DNA from: Methanomicrobiales archaeon
GTDB lineage: Archaea > Halobacteriota > Methanomicrobia > Methanomicrobiales > Methanospirillaceae
Assembly: GCA_025358115.1 (NCBI GenBank)
Contig: JANYKQ010000072.1
Coordinates: 1-64,000, forward strand
Length of the DNA stretch: 64,000 nt
Direction: 5' to 3'
This document shows, in pieces, positions 9,276 to 18,744 of the stretch. The notes under the pieces were generated by a model. It was not told the DNA's origin, made no database searches, and saw only the letters and a program-made list of their open reading frames with translations. Position 1 is the stretch's first letter. Every line of letters begins with the position of its first letter. The position numbers and the translations under genes were made by a program.

Positions 9276-9546
9276 TCATCGATTATTCGATCTTCATCCT
9301 TTTTTAAAATCATTTCTGTTAACCTTGCAATCAAAGGGTGATAGATTTTTTCAGGCAATCCGCGGTTAAGAAGTAAGAAGGTACACTTAAAGGAGAAGAG
9401 GAGTTGAAGGGCAGCCTTTGGCAGGGCACGGGTACCTCACCCCACCGCAGATATATTCTGAAGTTACTACAGACCCGCACGGTGCACCCGGTTCTTCCCA
9501 TCGAAACCCAGAATTATCTGCCAGTCCCATAAGGCATAAGGAATCC

Positions 9547-10290
9547 ATGATACCCAACAACGAGTGGAAAAAAGTTGCCATATCCATACTTGCGGCTGTT
9601 GTTTTTACCGCAACCTGTCTCGTCTCCCCTGCGGTCATAGACGGCATGAACGGGGGCTATGCCCTTTCATTCATCTCTTTGTTCCTCGCAGTCTCCAGCG
9701 TAGCCGTAGCCCTGCTCTATCTCCACCGGGCCCGGGTGATGGACGGGATCCTTACCGACCCCAACCTTCTCGTACACTGGATCTATGGCGAAGAGATGGC
9801 AGGAAAAAGTGTGGAGAGAGAATACCGGGATTATCTCGAACGGAACCGGATAATGTTCATCGTTATCGGCGGAATGCTTGTCCTTGTCTCTCTCTTCTTC
9901 ATGATCTTTATGGGGGAGGACGGCTTGCTGACCGGCATTTTCCTGCTCGCATTCGCAGGATTCCTTTTCATTGTTTCCCGTGTCGCCCCCTGGCTCGAAC
10001 GGAGGCGGGCAATGGGGGCATCCCACGACGCGTTCATTGCCCGTTCCGGGATCATCTATGAAGGGGGAGTCTACCCGTTCCGCATGTTCATGGGATCCTG
10101 GAACGGGGTTGTTCTCCGGAACGCAAACAAAAAGAGTCCTGCGATCCTTGTCTTCTCATTTTCCCAGATGAACGGCCGCTTCATCATCCAGTCATTTGAT
10201 ATTGTGATTCCCGTCCCTCCCGGGGAGGAGGAAAATGCCGGGCGGATCGTGCGGGAACTGGGAGGAGAGGCGCCGGACACAAAAAGGTAA
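9547..10290 (+). CDS. Four-helix integral membrane protein of unknown function
   Basis: Two N-terminal membrane helices (about residues 11-30 and 36-57), a cytoplasmic linker with charged residues, two more helices (about 100-120 and 124-147), and a C-terminal soluble part of about 90 residues that looks like a small beta domain (GIIYEGGVYPFRMF, ILVFSFSQMNGRF). The layout resembles proteins with a bacterial PH-like tail, but this is tentative. The ATG at 9547 is chosen because AAGGA precedes it and the 43 codons open before it have no protein-like character. A TATA-like ATATATT lies near 9450. No operon partner. Confidence 0.78.
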   Translation: MIPNNEWKKVAISILAAVVFTATCLVSPAVIDGMNGGYALSFISLFLAVSSVAVALLYLHRARVMDGILTDPNLLVHWIYGEEMAGKSVEREYRDYLERNRIMFIVIGGMLVLVSLFFMIFMGEDGLLTGIFLLAFAGFLFIVSRVAPWLERRRAMGASHDAFIARSGIIYEGGVYPFRMFMGSWNGVVLRNANKKSPAILVFSFSQMNGRFIIQSFDIVIPVPPGEEENAGRIVRELGGEAPDTKR

Positions 10291-10379
10291 CCAGTCACCA
10301 TTGTCAAAGAAAAGATCGGTCGTGCACATTGGAGAAGAGTGAGTGATGCACCATCATCAGGAAGAAAAAATTGGCGTAT

Positions 10380-11048
10380 TTAAGGGTAAGTGACACAATA
10401 ATCGCCATACTCATCCTTTGCATCGGAACGTTTCAGGAATGTTCCGTCACGGTAGATCTCAACAACCGGAGGAGTGCCTGCCGATACCCCTTTGCTGTTC
10501 ACACAGGCATTCACGGGCAAAACCGGCTGTACCAGCGTCAGGGAAGCGGGTCCGGATCCAGATTCGTACTGTTTCCCAAAGGCATCGCCGAACCACCCGT
10601 TCCACTCCCCGTCCGCAATGATCTTCGCAGTCAGGGGTGTACCCTGTACCAGATCAGGTTCCTTAACCGAACGCACCAGAAATTCCGGAATTCTGGTGAA
10701 CCCGGCACTGGATGTGCTGGAGGAATAGCTCTTGATGACCTGCCCGTCCCGGATAAGATCGGCCGTGAGCACGGATCTCCCGGTATCATTCACGGTTTTC
10801 CCAAAGCGGGCATAGTCCATGCGGCAGTTCATCTCTTTGAACCTGACTTCAGTGGGGGCCATAATCTCCTGGTTGAAGATGCAGTCATATGTCCCGTACT
10901 TCGCATGCACGGGACCCGTATAGCTGACCTTCAGTTCAGTTGTGGAGACATCGGGCTTGTAGACCGGATCCGGCCGCGAGATACATGCAGAGCACAGGAC
11001 CGCCCCGGTGAGTACTATACAGAGCAGGATGAGAGGGAGGGGGCGCAT
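10380..11048 (-). CDS. Putative lipoprotein
   Basis: A 222-residue protein with a signal segment MRPLPLILLCIVLTGAVLC and a lipobox SAC, giving a likely lipid-anchored Cys22. The rest is an extracytoplasmic domain with several Cys (YGTYDC, MNC, NAC, DYC) that could form disulfides. AGGT lies 8 bases before the ATG. No known family was recognised. It stands between a convergent membrane-protein gene and the radical SAM operon. Confidence 0.75.
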   Translation of the reverse strand: MRPLPLILLCIVLTGAVLCSACISRPDPVYKPDVSTTELKVSYTGPVHAKYGTYDCIFNQEIMAPTEVRFKEMNCRMDYARFGKTVNDTGRSVLTADLIRDGQVIKSYSSSTSSAGFTRIPEFLVRSVKEPDLVQGTPLTAKIIADGEWNGWFGDAFGKQYESGSGPASLTLVQPVLPVNACVNSKGVSAGTPPVVEIYRDGTFLKRSDAKDEYGDYCVTYP

Positions 11049-11131
11049 GGTATTTTACCTGTTTTTAAAAAGAGACTTTATGGATTAATATCCATCGGAA
11101 TGTTCCACCAGCGGAATCTGTGCAGGTCTGT

Positions 11132-12775
11132 TCAGAACTTCATCAGCCCATCCACCGCCGAGTTTCCCGCCACCTTCCGGTACGCCTCAAGCCCGGCAAA
11201 CGGCCGTTTTGCCATCACCGCTGCCACTTTTTTCTTTCCCACACCGGGCAGCCACCGTATTGCAGAAGCAGGAAGTGAGTTAATCTCAACCGGCACCGGG
11301 AGGGCGGTGATCGAACGCATGCCCCAGTCCACCACCACCGCATCGGTGATCGTGTTTCGCGGCAGCCTGAGCGGAAGCCCCACAAGGATCGGGTAGGATC
11401 CCAGCTGCCGGCCGAACGAGAGGTCCCCCGTCACTTCAACCCGCACATCGCGGAGCACGGTACCGATCGGGAATACCCGCTGGAGCATCGGGAGATCGAT
11501 GGTATTCCGGACAAATTCCTTGAAGGCTTTGAACCGCTGCTCGTGCTTTCCGAGCGTGTTGTTCGTGTACACGGGCGTACCCTCAAACGGCATCACCTGC
11601 CGGATGTTCACCCGCCGGACGGACAGGCCGGCATCCCGCACCCGGACAAGGAACTGTTCGTTCAGATCGTAGGTCTGCCCGGTCTCCCCGGCAAGCCCGC
11701 AGACAAAATTGAGGCCCGGCAGGAGCTCGGGCACATTATCCCTCCGCATCCCGCCCACTTCATTGACAATCTCAATCGCCCGGAAGACTTCATCGGGCTG
11801 TGCCTTGAGATTGTTGGCCGCAATCACCGCCGGGTCAGCGGTTTCCATACCAAACGCTGCCACATCCCCGGAGGTATGGTGACGGATGATCGCCCGGAGC
11901 GCCTCGCGACCCGCATCCTCATGCCGGGCAAGGGTAGCCGGGTTCGTATTGTCGATGTGGAGGGTTTTGAGATCAGGGGCAGCGGTACGGATCGATGAGA
12001 ACAGTTTGTCGAGCAGGTCCGGGCGGGGGGCAGGATATTCCCCCGCTCCTGCACCGTAGGCGAGAATATCCGGCTGCCGGCCGACCCGGTAGTGCCGGGC
12101 CCCGTGGGCGTGAAGTGCTGCAACTTCTGCCGCAACAGCAGCAATACTGCGGTACTTCGGCTGGCCGTAGAAGGGCTCGGTACAGAACGAACAGCCCCCG
12201 GTTGCCCCGTGGGCACAGCCCCGGGCGGTCTCCAGCTCGCACATCACGTACGGGTAATCGGGATGCTGCGTGATGATCGTGCTGCCCGCAACACTCCACG
12301 GATCCGTGCGGGTGTAATCGAGTGCACCTGACGGATCATTCCCGCCAAGATAATTTTCCAGCGCAATGGCCGGCTCACCGTTGAGCAGGGCATCGTACCC
12401 GCTGATCACCTGGCGGATCGCCTTCTGCCCGCCCCCGGCCGCGTAACCAAACCCGATCGGTCCCCCGATCAGCTTCTTCGGCCCGCGTACCATGAGACCA
12501 ATCTGCTGGATCTCGGTGAGAGTTGCCGGAGTACCGCCAAGATATTTCCCGGGTACGGTGACACCGGCTATCATGACGAGCAGGTCGGCCCGGTTCAGCT
12601 CTGCGGTCCGCAGGGGATCAAGCCGGAGCTGGTCGATCGTGAGGTACTGCACCGTATATCCGTGGGAGATCATCACGCCGGCCACCGTGCGGATGTACGG
12701 GGAAACGTACGGGGGAACACCCAGGCACGCGGGCTCATCCACGTACCCGTCGAGGATGACAGCCACGGGACTCAT
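11132..12775 (-). CDS. Archaeal radical SAM protein with C-terminal helix-hairpin-helix
   Basis: An uncharacterised radical SAM enzyme. An N-terminal cobalamin-binding-like Rossmann region (about 1-150) precedes the [4Fe-4S] motif Cys187-x7-Cys195-xx-Cys198 (CAHGATGGCSFC), an unusually spaced but recognisable radical SAM cluster. The TIM-barrel part runs to about 430. The last 50 residues hold a helix-hairpin-helix (ASAIRWLPGVGKKKVAAVMA), which usually binds nucleic acid. This arrangement matches the family described as radical SAM with C-terminal HhH (COG1031-like), whose reaction is unknown. It is the last gene of an operon; its ATG overlaps the mptE stop by 4 bases, so translation is coupled. 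Confidence 0.85.
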   Translation of the reverse strand: MSPVAVILDGYVDEPACLGVPPYVSPYIRTVAGVMISHGYTVQYLTIDQLRLDPLRTAELNRADLLVMIAGVTVPGKYLGGTPATLTEIQQIGLMVRGPKKLIGGPIGFGYAAGGGQKAIRQVISGYDALLNGEPAIALENYLGGNDPSGALDYTRTDPWSVAGSTIITQHPDYPYVMCELETARGCAHGATGGCSFCTEPFYGQPKYRSIAAVAAEVAALHAHGARHYRVGRQPDILAYGAGAGEYPAPRPDLLDKLFSSIRTAAPDLKTLHIDNTNPATLARHEDAGREALRAIIRHHTSGDVAAFGMETADPAVIAANNLKAQPDEVFRAIEIVNEVGGMRRDNVPELLPGLNFVCGLAGETGQTYDLNEQFLVRVRDAGLSVRRVNIRQVMPFEGTPVYTNNTLGKHEQRFKAFKEFVRNTIDLPMLQRVFPIGTVLRDVRVEVTGDLSFGRQLGSYPILVGLPLRLPRNTITDAVVVDWGMRSITALPVPVEINSLPASAIRWLPGVGKKKVAAVMAKRPFAGLEAYRKVAGNSAVDGLMKF

Positions 12776-13392
12776 ACGGTATGACCGATCAGGGCGAGCA
12801 GTTTCCGGGCCCAGATGAGCTTGCCGCGTTTCACCGGGTCAACATCCTTGTCGTCGAGATCGAAACCGATGAGTGTGATCGGTGAGGCCCCGAGTTCCTC
12901 GGCCGCAAAGACCGCACGATCGCCATCGGAAAAACCGCCGAAGTTGTGAACATGGGGAAGGGGGGTGCCCTGCGTGGTTCCGACAACCGGTCCCTCGAAC
13001 CGTGGGGTCCAGTACTTCAGCAGGGCAATATTATCTCCGTGGGCATGGACAACCACGATCGTCCCTTCTTTATTCAGTTCGAGAAGCCGGTCACTCGCGC
13101 CATCGAGGTCCGTGAAGACAGCATCGGGATGGATTCCATGCGCATCGAGCACATCGGACGCAGCATCAGCAGCAAAGACTACGCCCTGGATCTTGTCCAG
13201 TTCGTCTTTAAGACAGGGGGCGTTGCCGCAGACCGTTACCGGTTTGTCATATGCCAGGGATGCCAGGGAGAGCAGGTTGTCGCGGGGCAGGAGCGAGGCG
13301 AGCAGCCGGGCTGCCTCTTCATCCCCGGCGCGATCGAACGCGAAGTACGCAAGGATCTCGCAGTAATGCGGTTCCCAGTCCTTAAACTCCAT
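12772..13392 (-). CDS. mptE: 6-hydroxymethyl-7,8-dihydropterin diphosphokinase, MptE type
   Basis: Transfers pyrophosphate from ATP to 6-hydroxymethyl-7,8-dihydropterin, a step of tetrahydromethanopterin synthesis. It matches the archaeal MptE (DUF115) family: VTVCGNAPCLKDEL, FAADAASDVLDAHGIHPDAVFTDLDG, VVHAHGDNI and ITLIGFDLDDK. The start is ATG at 13392, with GAGGG 7 bases upstream; a further ATG at 13440 would lie well inside the upstream gene. It overlaps the DHH gene by 11 bp and the radical SAM gene by 4 bp, so all three are one operon. Length 206 residues is slightly short for the family but all core motifs are there. Confidence 0.9.
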   Translation of the reverse strand: MEFKDWEPHYCEILAYFAFDRAGDEEAARLLASLLPRDNLLSLASLAYDKPVTVCGNAPCLKDELDKIQGVVFAADAASDVLDAHGIHPDAVFTDLDGASDRLLELNKEGTIVVVHAHGDNIALLKYWTPRFEGPVVGTTQGTPLPHVHNFGGFSDGDRAVFAAEELGASPITLIGFDLDDKDVDPVKRGKLIWARKLLALIGHTV

Positions 13393-14851
13393 TTTTTTTG
13401 CCCTCGTTCTCAAGGCCGACAAGATTCTTGAACTTCTCAAGAATCGGTTCGATGACGAGTTTCAACAGTTCTTCCTTGTTCTCCACCTTGTTAAAGAAAT
13501 GGAGCGGAAGGGCCGCTGCCGCCATGTTCGGGTGGCCGCCGGCATCGCCCATCTCACCGAAGGCCTCGGAGAGAGCATTCCCGATGTGCAGCCGGATATC
13601 GCGGTTGCGGGCCGAGATTACGATCGCATTGTCGGTGATACCATAGACCAGCGCCGTGTTCACCCCTTCGAGCGTAATGAGCAGGTCAGCAGCCTGTGGG
13701 AGGGCGTCGCGGTTCATCACAAAACCAACGTTCGCAAAGAGGTACCCGCTCTGGATCTTCCTCTCGTGAATCGCCTTTCCTATCACATCGAGCGTCTCCT
13801 GCGACATGGAAGGCGACATGATCTTGTCGAGCAGGTCTGCATCCGTAAGCGGCAGCAGGAAACCCGCATAGTTGAGATCCTGCGGGGTTACGTTGCGCTT
13901 GAACTCCTTGGTGTCCGTGCGGATACCATAGAGCAGTGCGGTTGCAACGCGTTTGTCAACCGGCACATCGAGCTCCTGTAAATACTGGGTGAGGATGCTG
14001 GCGGTTGCGCCGACCCCCGGCCTGATATCGACAAACGAACTCTGCGTTGCGATATGTTTGCCATCCTTGTGGTGGTCGATGACGATGTTGATCTTCGTCT
14101 GGGGCGGAATATCATTGTTGGCGCCCGGGCCTGAACAGTCCACGAGCGCCAAAAAGTTGCACTCCTGCATAGCTTCAGTTGTCAGGTGCTCCATCTTGAT
14201 GTCAAGCAGGTTGACAAACGTGCGGTTCTCCTGGTGGCCGATATTGCCTTCGTAGAAGATCCGGGTGGTGAGGGTCTTTGGATTGGCCCGCTTGGCGATC
14301 TCGGCAAGTGCCAGGGCCGATGAGATCGCATCCGGGTCCGGGTTCTTGTGGGTGATAATCCCCAGTGTGCCCTCCCAGCCGGCAAGCAGGGTAAACAGCC
14401 GCTGGGATATCCGGCTGGAATGCTGCTTTTTGATCTGGAGAATTGCGGAACGGGCAACTACTTCCTGCGGGTAGAGAACGAACTCGGCACCGGCCGCGGT
14501 GAGCTTCTGGCCATTGACCGGGTCAACCGAGCGGGCGACAACCTGGACAGAAGGGTACCGCTTCTTGATGGTCAGGACTGCCGCGAGGTTTGCATCCCCG
14601 TCACCGGTCATCACGAACGCGATCTCGAACGGGGGGAGGCCTGCCAGCAGATCGGACGAGGTGATATCGCGCTGGTAGGCATCGTATTTCTGGTCGCGGA
14701 GATGGCGCACCCGGGACTCATCCTTGTCCACGACCATCACGCGCTCCTGCGCTTTTACGAGCTCCACTATGATGTTGTATCCGTTCGTGCCGCAGCCGAA
14801 AATACAGTATTTTGTCGGTCCCGGCTGTTCAAACGGGGCTGGTTCAGGCAT
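13382..14851 (-). CDS. RCK_N-DHH-DHHA1 phosphoesterase
   Basis: Residues about 12-125 form a TrkA-N (RCK_N) nucleotide-binding domain (CIFGCGTNGYNIIVELVKAQERVMVVDKD). A DHH phosphoesterase domain follows with HKNPDPDAISSALA, DCSGPG and the DHH motif VIDHHKDGK, and a C-terminal DHHA1 domain ends the protein (GDAGGHPNMAAAA). Proteins of this class split nucleotide phosphodiesters such as c-di-AMP or nano-RNA; c-di-AMP hydrolysis is an attractive guess because archaea make it and RCK domains bind it. It heads the operon with mptE and the radical SAM gene. A TATA-like CTTAATACC about 27 bp upstream suggests a leaderless mRNA. Family firm, substrate inferred. Confidence 0.9.
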   Translation of the reverse strand: MPEPAPFEQPGPTKYCIFGCGTNGYNIIVELVKAQERVMVVDKDESRVRHLRDQKYDAYQRDITSSDLLAGLPPFEIAFVMTGDGDANLAAVLTIKKRYPSVQVVARSVDPVNGQKLTAAGAEFVLYPQEVVARSAILQIKKQHSSRISQRLFTLLAGWEGTLGIITHKNPDPDAISSALALAEIAKRANPKTLTTRIFYEGNIGHQENRTFVNLLDIKMEHLTTEAMQECNFLALVDCSGPGANNDIPPQTKINIVIDHHKDGKHIATQSSFVDIRPGVGATASILTQYLQELDVPVDKRVATALLYGIRTDTKEFKRNVTPQDLNYAGFLLPLTDADLLDKIMSPSMSQETLDVIGKAIHERKIQSGYLFANVGFVMNRDALPQAADLLITLEGVNTALVYGITDNAIVISARNRDIRLHIGNALSEAFGEMGDAGGHPNMAAAALPLHFFNKVENKEELLKLVIEPILEKFKNLVGLENEGKKNGV

Positions 14852-14953
14852 GTAACAGAAGATGTACTATTCTAGGGTATTAAGGAATTCTTTGCAGGAT
14901 TATACAAAACCTTTATTCGGCATTATCGACCACTTAATTAGGTCTAACAGGCT

Positions 14954-15027
14954 GGGTCTGTAGCTTAGTTCGGCATAGCGGCGGACTCTTAATCCGCAGG
15001 TCAAGGGTTCAAATCCCTTCAGGCCCG
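14954..15027 (+). tRNA. tRNA-Lys (CTT)
   Basis: A complete cloverleaf: acceptor GGGTCTG pairs with CAGGCCC (one G-U), the anticodon stem GCGGA/TCCGC encloses loop CTCTTAA with anticodon CTT, and the T arm is AAGGG-TTCAAAT-CCCTT. Discriminator G73; CCA is not encoded. A T-rich terminator (TTTTTCTTTTG) follows directly. CTTTATT near 14911 is a possible TATA box. No intron. Confidence 0.97.
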
Positions 15028-15112
15028 TTTTTCTTTTGTGTTTTTTCTTTTGGTCGCCCCTTGATAATTCCTGCCTCAGCCGGAAAGATCCGGCTCCCGG
15101 GATCCCGGGCGC

Positions 15113-15808
15113 TTAATATCCCGTCAGGTCCTCGTAACGGATGTGATCCTGCGGCAGGCCCATCTCCCGGAGAATTGCGAGCATCGCATTGACCATGACA
15201 GGAGGCCCCGATACGAAGAAAATACGCTCCTGCCAGTCCGGGATCTCCTGCTCGATCAGGGTGCGGTTGATCCGCCCGGCCTGCCCGGTCCAGCCGGGTC
15301 CCGGCTCGGTAAGGGTCATGACAATGCGCAGGGGGAGTCTGGCTTTTTCAAAATCTGACATCTTCTCCCGGAACAGGAATTCCGCCTCGGTCTTTGCAGA
15401 GTAGAGCAGCGTGATATCCGTATCAGACTGCATCGCGATCGCATTACCGATCATGCTCCAGAGAGGCGTGATGCCAATGCCCCCGGCGATGAATGCGACC
15501 CGGGGAAATTCGCCCTGGAACGTGAAGTGTCCCAGCGGGCCCTTAATCGTGACTTCATCGCCGCTTTTCAGTCCCCGCAGCGCCTCTGAAAAGGGGTGGC
15601 CGGTTGAACCTTTCGTCACTTCGAGCCAGGGATCAGTAGGGCTGCTCGACAGAGAGAGTGGTTTTGTCATGGCATCAGTACCTGATCCGGTTGTGACGAA
15701 AACAAACTGGCCGGGCAGGAAAGAGAAAGAACCGGGTCGCCTGAACCTGACGGAAAATGCAAGGTCTCCATGGAAAAAGACCTCCACTACCCGGACAATG
15801 TACTCCAT
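15113..15808 (-). CDS. FAD/NAD(P)-binding oxidoreductase of the ferredoxin reductase family
   Basis: A 231-residue flavin reductase. The FAD domain (about 1-100) has the PGQFV and KPLSLSSSP motifs; the NAD(P) domain begins at FIAGGIGITPLWS and ends with FFVSGPPVMVNAM. It lacks the C-terminal cysteine cluster of PyrK-type subunits, so it is a lone FNR-like reductase passing electrons between NAD(P)H and an unknown partner. The ATG at 15808 is preferred over upstream starts because TTTATGA lies about 28 bp upstream, fitting a leaderless transcript, and because the family homology starts there. It lies between tRNA-Lys and a divergent histidine kinase. Confidence 0.88.
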   Translation of the reverse strand: MEYIVRVVEVFFHGDLAFSVRFRRPGSFSFLPGQFVFVTTGSGTDAMTKPLSLSSSPTDPWLEVTKGSTGHPFSEALRGLKSGDEVTIKGPLGHFTFQGEFPRVAFIAGGIGITPLWSMIGNAIAMQSDTDITLLYSAKTEAEFLFREKMSDFEKARLPLRIVMTLTEPGPGWTGQAGRINRTLIEQEIPDWQERIFFVSGPPVMVNAMLAILREMGLPQDHIRYEDLTGY

Positions 15809-16079
15809 GACGGATACAAGAGCACAGGATCTCATAAATGATTGTACGTTGAGGCACGGGGTCACGGTTACCCGGCAACTGCCGCGGGCTGGTTATCCGG
15901 GTATCAATAATTCAACTCCTTTTCAGACATGGATTCTTTGGATGGGTGTCTTGGCGGGGCACGTCCTGTTTTTCGCCCCCTCACCATTTACCTGTACTTT
16001 AATACCATTGGCGTGAAGAGAAGAGAATAACTGACTTCCCTGAAGTAAATGGCTCAAAAGGGGAGGGCAATGAGGGATT

Positions 16080-18536
16080 ATGCTCACGTTCGTCTTTGAC
16101 CTGCTCATCGGGATGCTGTTTCTCTCCGGCATCAGCATGGCTGCCGTGGGGCTGTATGCCCGGCGGTTTACCGGCAGGGTCCCTGCGGCAACACCCTTTA
16201 TCATCCTGATGTTCTGTGCAGCAGCATGGTCGGTACTCTATGCTCTCGACCTGCTCACAGACAGCCTCCCGCTCAGGATATTCTACCATAACCTCCGTTT
16301 CCTCTTCCTCCCGTTCATAGCCGTCATAGAACTCTGGCTTGTCCTGGCGTATGTAAAAAAGAGCGGCTGGCTGCGCCGGGACTGGGCAGCCATGGTGCTT
16401 GTCATTCCGGTAATCGCTGCAATCCTTGCAATAACCAGCCCGTATCACACACTATTCCGGTATAACTTCTCGATAAGCACGACCGGGCCGGTACCGGTAC
16501 TCCAGTATGCCGAAAGCCCGTTCTACATGCTCTATTTCGTGTACTCATTCGTCCTGCTTGCGCTTGCCATCCTCCTCCTGATCATCGAGAGCCGGAAGCA
16601 GGGCACACTCCGGGAGATGCCCACCATCCTCCTGCTCATCGCTCTTGCATTTCCCACGGTGCTCAATTACATCTCCCAGATCTTCCAGATCCCGTTCCCC
16701 GGCGTCAACCTGACCCCGGCAGTCCTCTGGATTGCAGCCATCCTCTACATGGTCGCCCTCTTCCGCTACCGATTTCTCGATATTATACCGATTGCACGGA
16801 GCCGGCTGATCGAATCGCTGAGCAAACCCGTGCTGGTGCTGGATACAGAGGAACGGGTAATAGACCTGAACCCGGCGGCCTCTGCACTCTTCTCTCTTAC
16901 ACCCGCGTCGGCCCTGGGCAGAAAAATTGAGGAACTGTTCCCGGACTGGCCGGATCTTCTTTCGTTATGCAGGATTGGTACATCACAGAAAAAAGATCTT
17001 GTACGGGTTCTCGGGAAAGGCACGCGGTATTATATCGGCTCTGGTGAACCGCTCCTGACCCGGCAGGGAGAAGTTGAGGGACACCTCATCTTCCTGCAGG
17101 ATATCACGGAGATGAAGAATACCGAGAAGGCACTCCGGGAGAGCGAGGAACGGTTCCGGAGGCTTCTTGCCGGTTCTTTTGACGCGGTCATCATCCACCA
17201 GGACGGGAGGATCGTGCTGGCCAACGAGAGTGCGGCCCGGATCATCGGTGCCGCATCGTCCGGGGATCTGGTTGGCAGACCCGTAATCAACCTTGTCCAT
17301 CCCGATTACCGGGAGATGGTGGCAGGACGGATTTTGGACATGATGAGATCCCCGGACGGGACCGTTCCGTTAACCGAGGAGAAGTTCCTGCACTTCAACG
17401 GGACTGCCGTTACCGTGGAAGTTATGGCAACTGCCACGGTGCATGAGGGCCGGCCTGCAATCATCGTGGTATTCCGCGACATCACCCGGGAAAAACAGGC
17501 AGAAGAAGCCCTCAGCGAGAGCGAGGCAAAGTACCGGACAATCATTGATGAGATGCAGGACCTGTTCTACCGGACTGATATGACAGGAAAGATCACGATG
17601 CTCAGCCCTTCCGCAATCAGGATGGCCGGTTATGACTCGATCGACCAGTTGATTGGGCAGGATGTCACTGCACTCTATGCTGATAGTACCGAACGGGAAA
17701 AACTCCTTGCTGCACTCAGGGAAAAGGGGGCGGTTTTCGCTTACCCGATCAGCTTAAAGACCCGCAACGGGGCAATCCTCCACGTGACTACGAGCAGCCA
17801 TTTCTACAGCGATGCCAGGGGGAACATACAGGGTGTGGAGGGAGTCATCCACGACATGACCGAACAGCGGAAAGCCGAAGTTGCCCTTCGCATGGCCAAC
17901 AAGAAGCTCAACCTCCTCTCCAGCATCACGCGGCACGACATCCGCAACCAGCTGATGGCACTCATGGCGTTCCTTGAACTGAGTGTGGAGGCTATGGATA
18001 ACCCTGCCGAACTTGCAGAGTACTTAAAGAAGAACCAGAAGATTGCCGAGAACATTGCCGGCCAGATCACGTTCACCAAGGACTATGAGGATCTCGGGGT
18101 GAAAGCCCCGTCATGGCAGGCCGTCAGTGCCGGTATGGCAAAAGCCGCAGACGCGCTCCCGGTCAGAAATATCCGTATCGATGTTGAAACGGCCGGCCTT
18201 GAGCTGTTTGCCGATCCGCTTATCGAGAAGGTCTTCTACAACCTGATCGACAATGCCCTCCGCTATGGGGGAGAAAAGATGACGGCGATCCACATCACCT
18301 CTCATGCCGCAGGTTCAAAGCAGGTGCTGGTCTTTGAAGACGATGGTGCCGGCATTCCGGACCGGGACAAGATGGTGATCTTCAACAAGGGTTTTGGAAA
18401 AAATACCGGCCTCGGTCTCTACCTCTCCCGCGAGATCCTCTCTATCACCGGTATCACCATTGCCGAGACCGGGGAACCCGGGAAAGGCGCACGGTTCGAG
18501 ATGACGACCCCCGAAGGCGGGTTCAGGTTTGTTTAA
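16080..18536 (+). CDS. Membrane histidine kinase: 7TM sensor, three PAS domains, DHp and HATPase
   Basis: Residues 1-235 form seven membrane helices of the HisKA-associated 7TM sensor type. Three PAS domains follow (about 240-345, 360-485, 490-605). The DHp H-box is SSITRHDIRNQL with phospho-acceptor His619. The ATPase domain has the N-box YNLIDNALRYGG (Asn725), the G1 box EDDGAGIP and the G2 box GFGKNTGLGLYLSREIL. The kinase core closely resembles those encoded at 24783 and 29092. GAGGGA precedes the ATG at 16080. No cognate response regulator lies next to it, so the output is unknown. Confidence 0.93.
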   Translation: MLTFVFDLLIGMLFLSGISMAAVGLYARRFTGRVPAATPFIILMFCAAAWSVLYALDLLTDSLPLRIFYHNLRFLFLPFIAVIELWLVLAYVKKSGWLRRDWAAMVLVIPVIAAILAITSPYHTLFRYNFSISTTGPVPVLQYAESPFYMLYFVYSFVLLALAILLLIIESRKQGTLREMPTILLLIALAFPTVLNYISQIFQIPFPGVNLTPAVLWIAAILYMVALFRYRFLDIIPIARSRLIESLSKPVLVLDTEERVIDLNPAASALFSLTPASALGRKIEELFPDWPDLLSLCRIGTSQKKDLVRVLGKGTRYYIGSGEPLLTRQGEVEGHLIFLQDITEMKNTEKALRESEERFRRLLAGSFDAVIIHQDGRIVLANESAARIIGAASSGDLVGRPVINLVHPDYREMVAGRILDMMRSPDGTVPLTEEKFLHFNGTAVTVEVMATATVHEGRPAIIVVFRDITREKQAEEALSESEAKYRTIIDEMQDLFYRTDMTGKITMLSPSAIRMAGYDSIDQLIGQDVTALYADSTEREKLLAALREKGAVFAYPISLKTRNGAILHVTTSSHFYSDARGNIQGVEGVIHDMTEQRKAEVALRMANKKLNLLSSITRHDIRNQLMALMAFLELSVEAMDNPAELAEYLKKNQKIAENIAGQITFTKDYEDLGVKAPSWQAVSAGMAKAADALPVRNIRIDVETAGLELFADPLIEKVFYNLIDNALRYGGEKMTAIHITSHAAGSKQVLVFEDDGAGIPDRDKMVIFNKGFGKNTGLGLYLSREILSITGITIAETGEPGKGARFEMTTPEGGFRFV

Positions 18537-18744
18537 TCCAACGACCTGATGCAAGGAAGAGAGCACCTGTACTGATGTATCAGGTCAAGTACCCGAATCC
18601 TGCTACACAGTTTCTTTTTTTATTATTTTGGAACCTGTTCCTGATCATCGCGAAGTGTCAGAGAGCACACCACTTCCGGCCACACGCATTTCCGTGGCCG
18701 ATTATGGGATCGGACAAGGGGACATCCGTGAAAAAGAGGAGGAT

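Noticed and set aside
9418-9546. 43-codon upstream extension of the membrane protein
   Set aside because: ATG at 9547 with AAGGA begins just before the first membrane helix; the extension has no protein features.
10371-11396. 341-codon plus-strand ORF
   Set aside because: Crosses a lipoprotein gene and the radical SAM gene antisense; composition unlike a protein.
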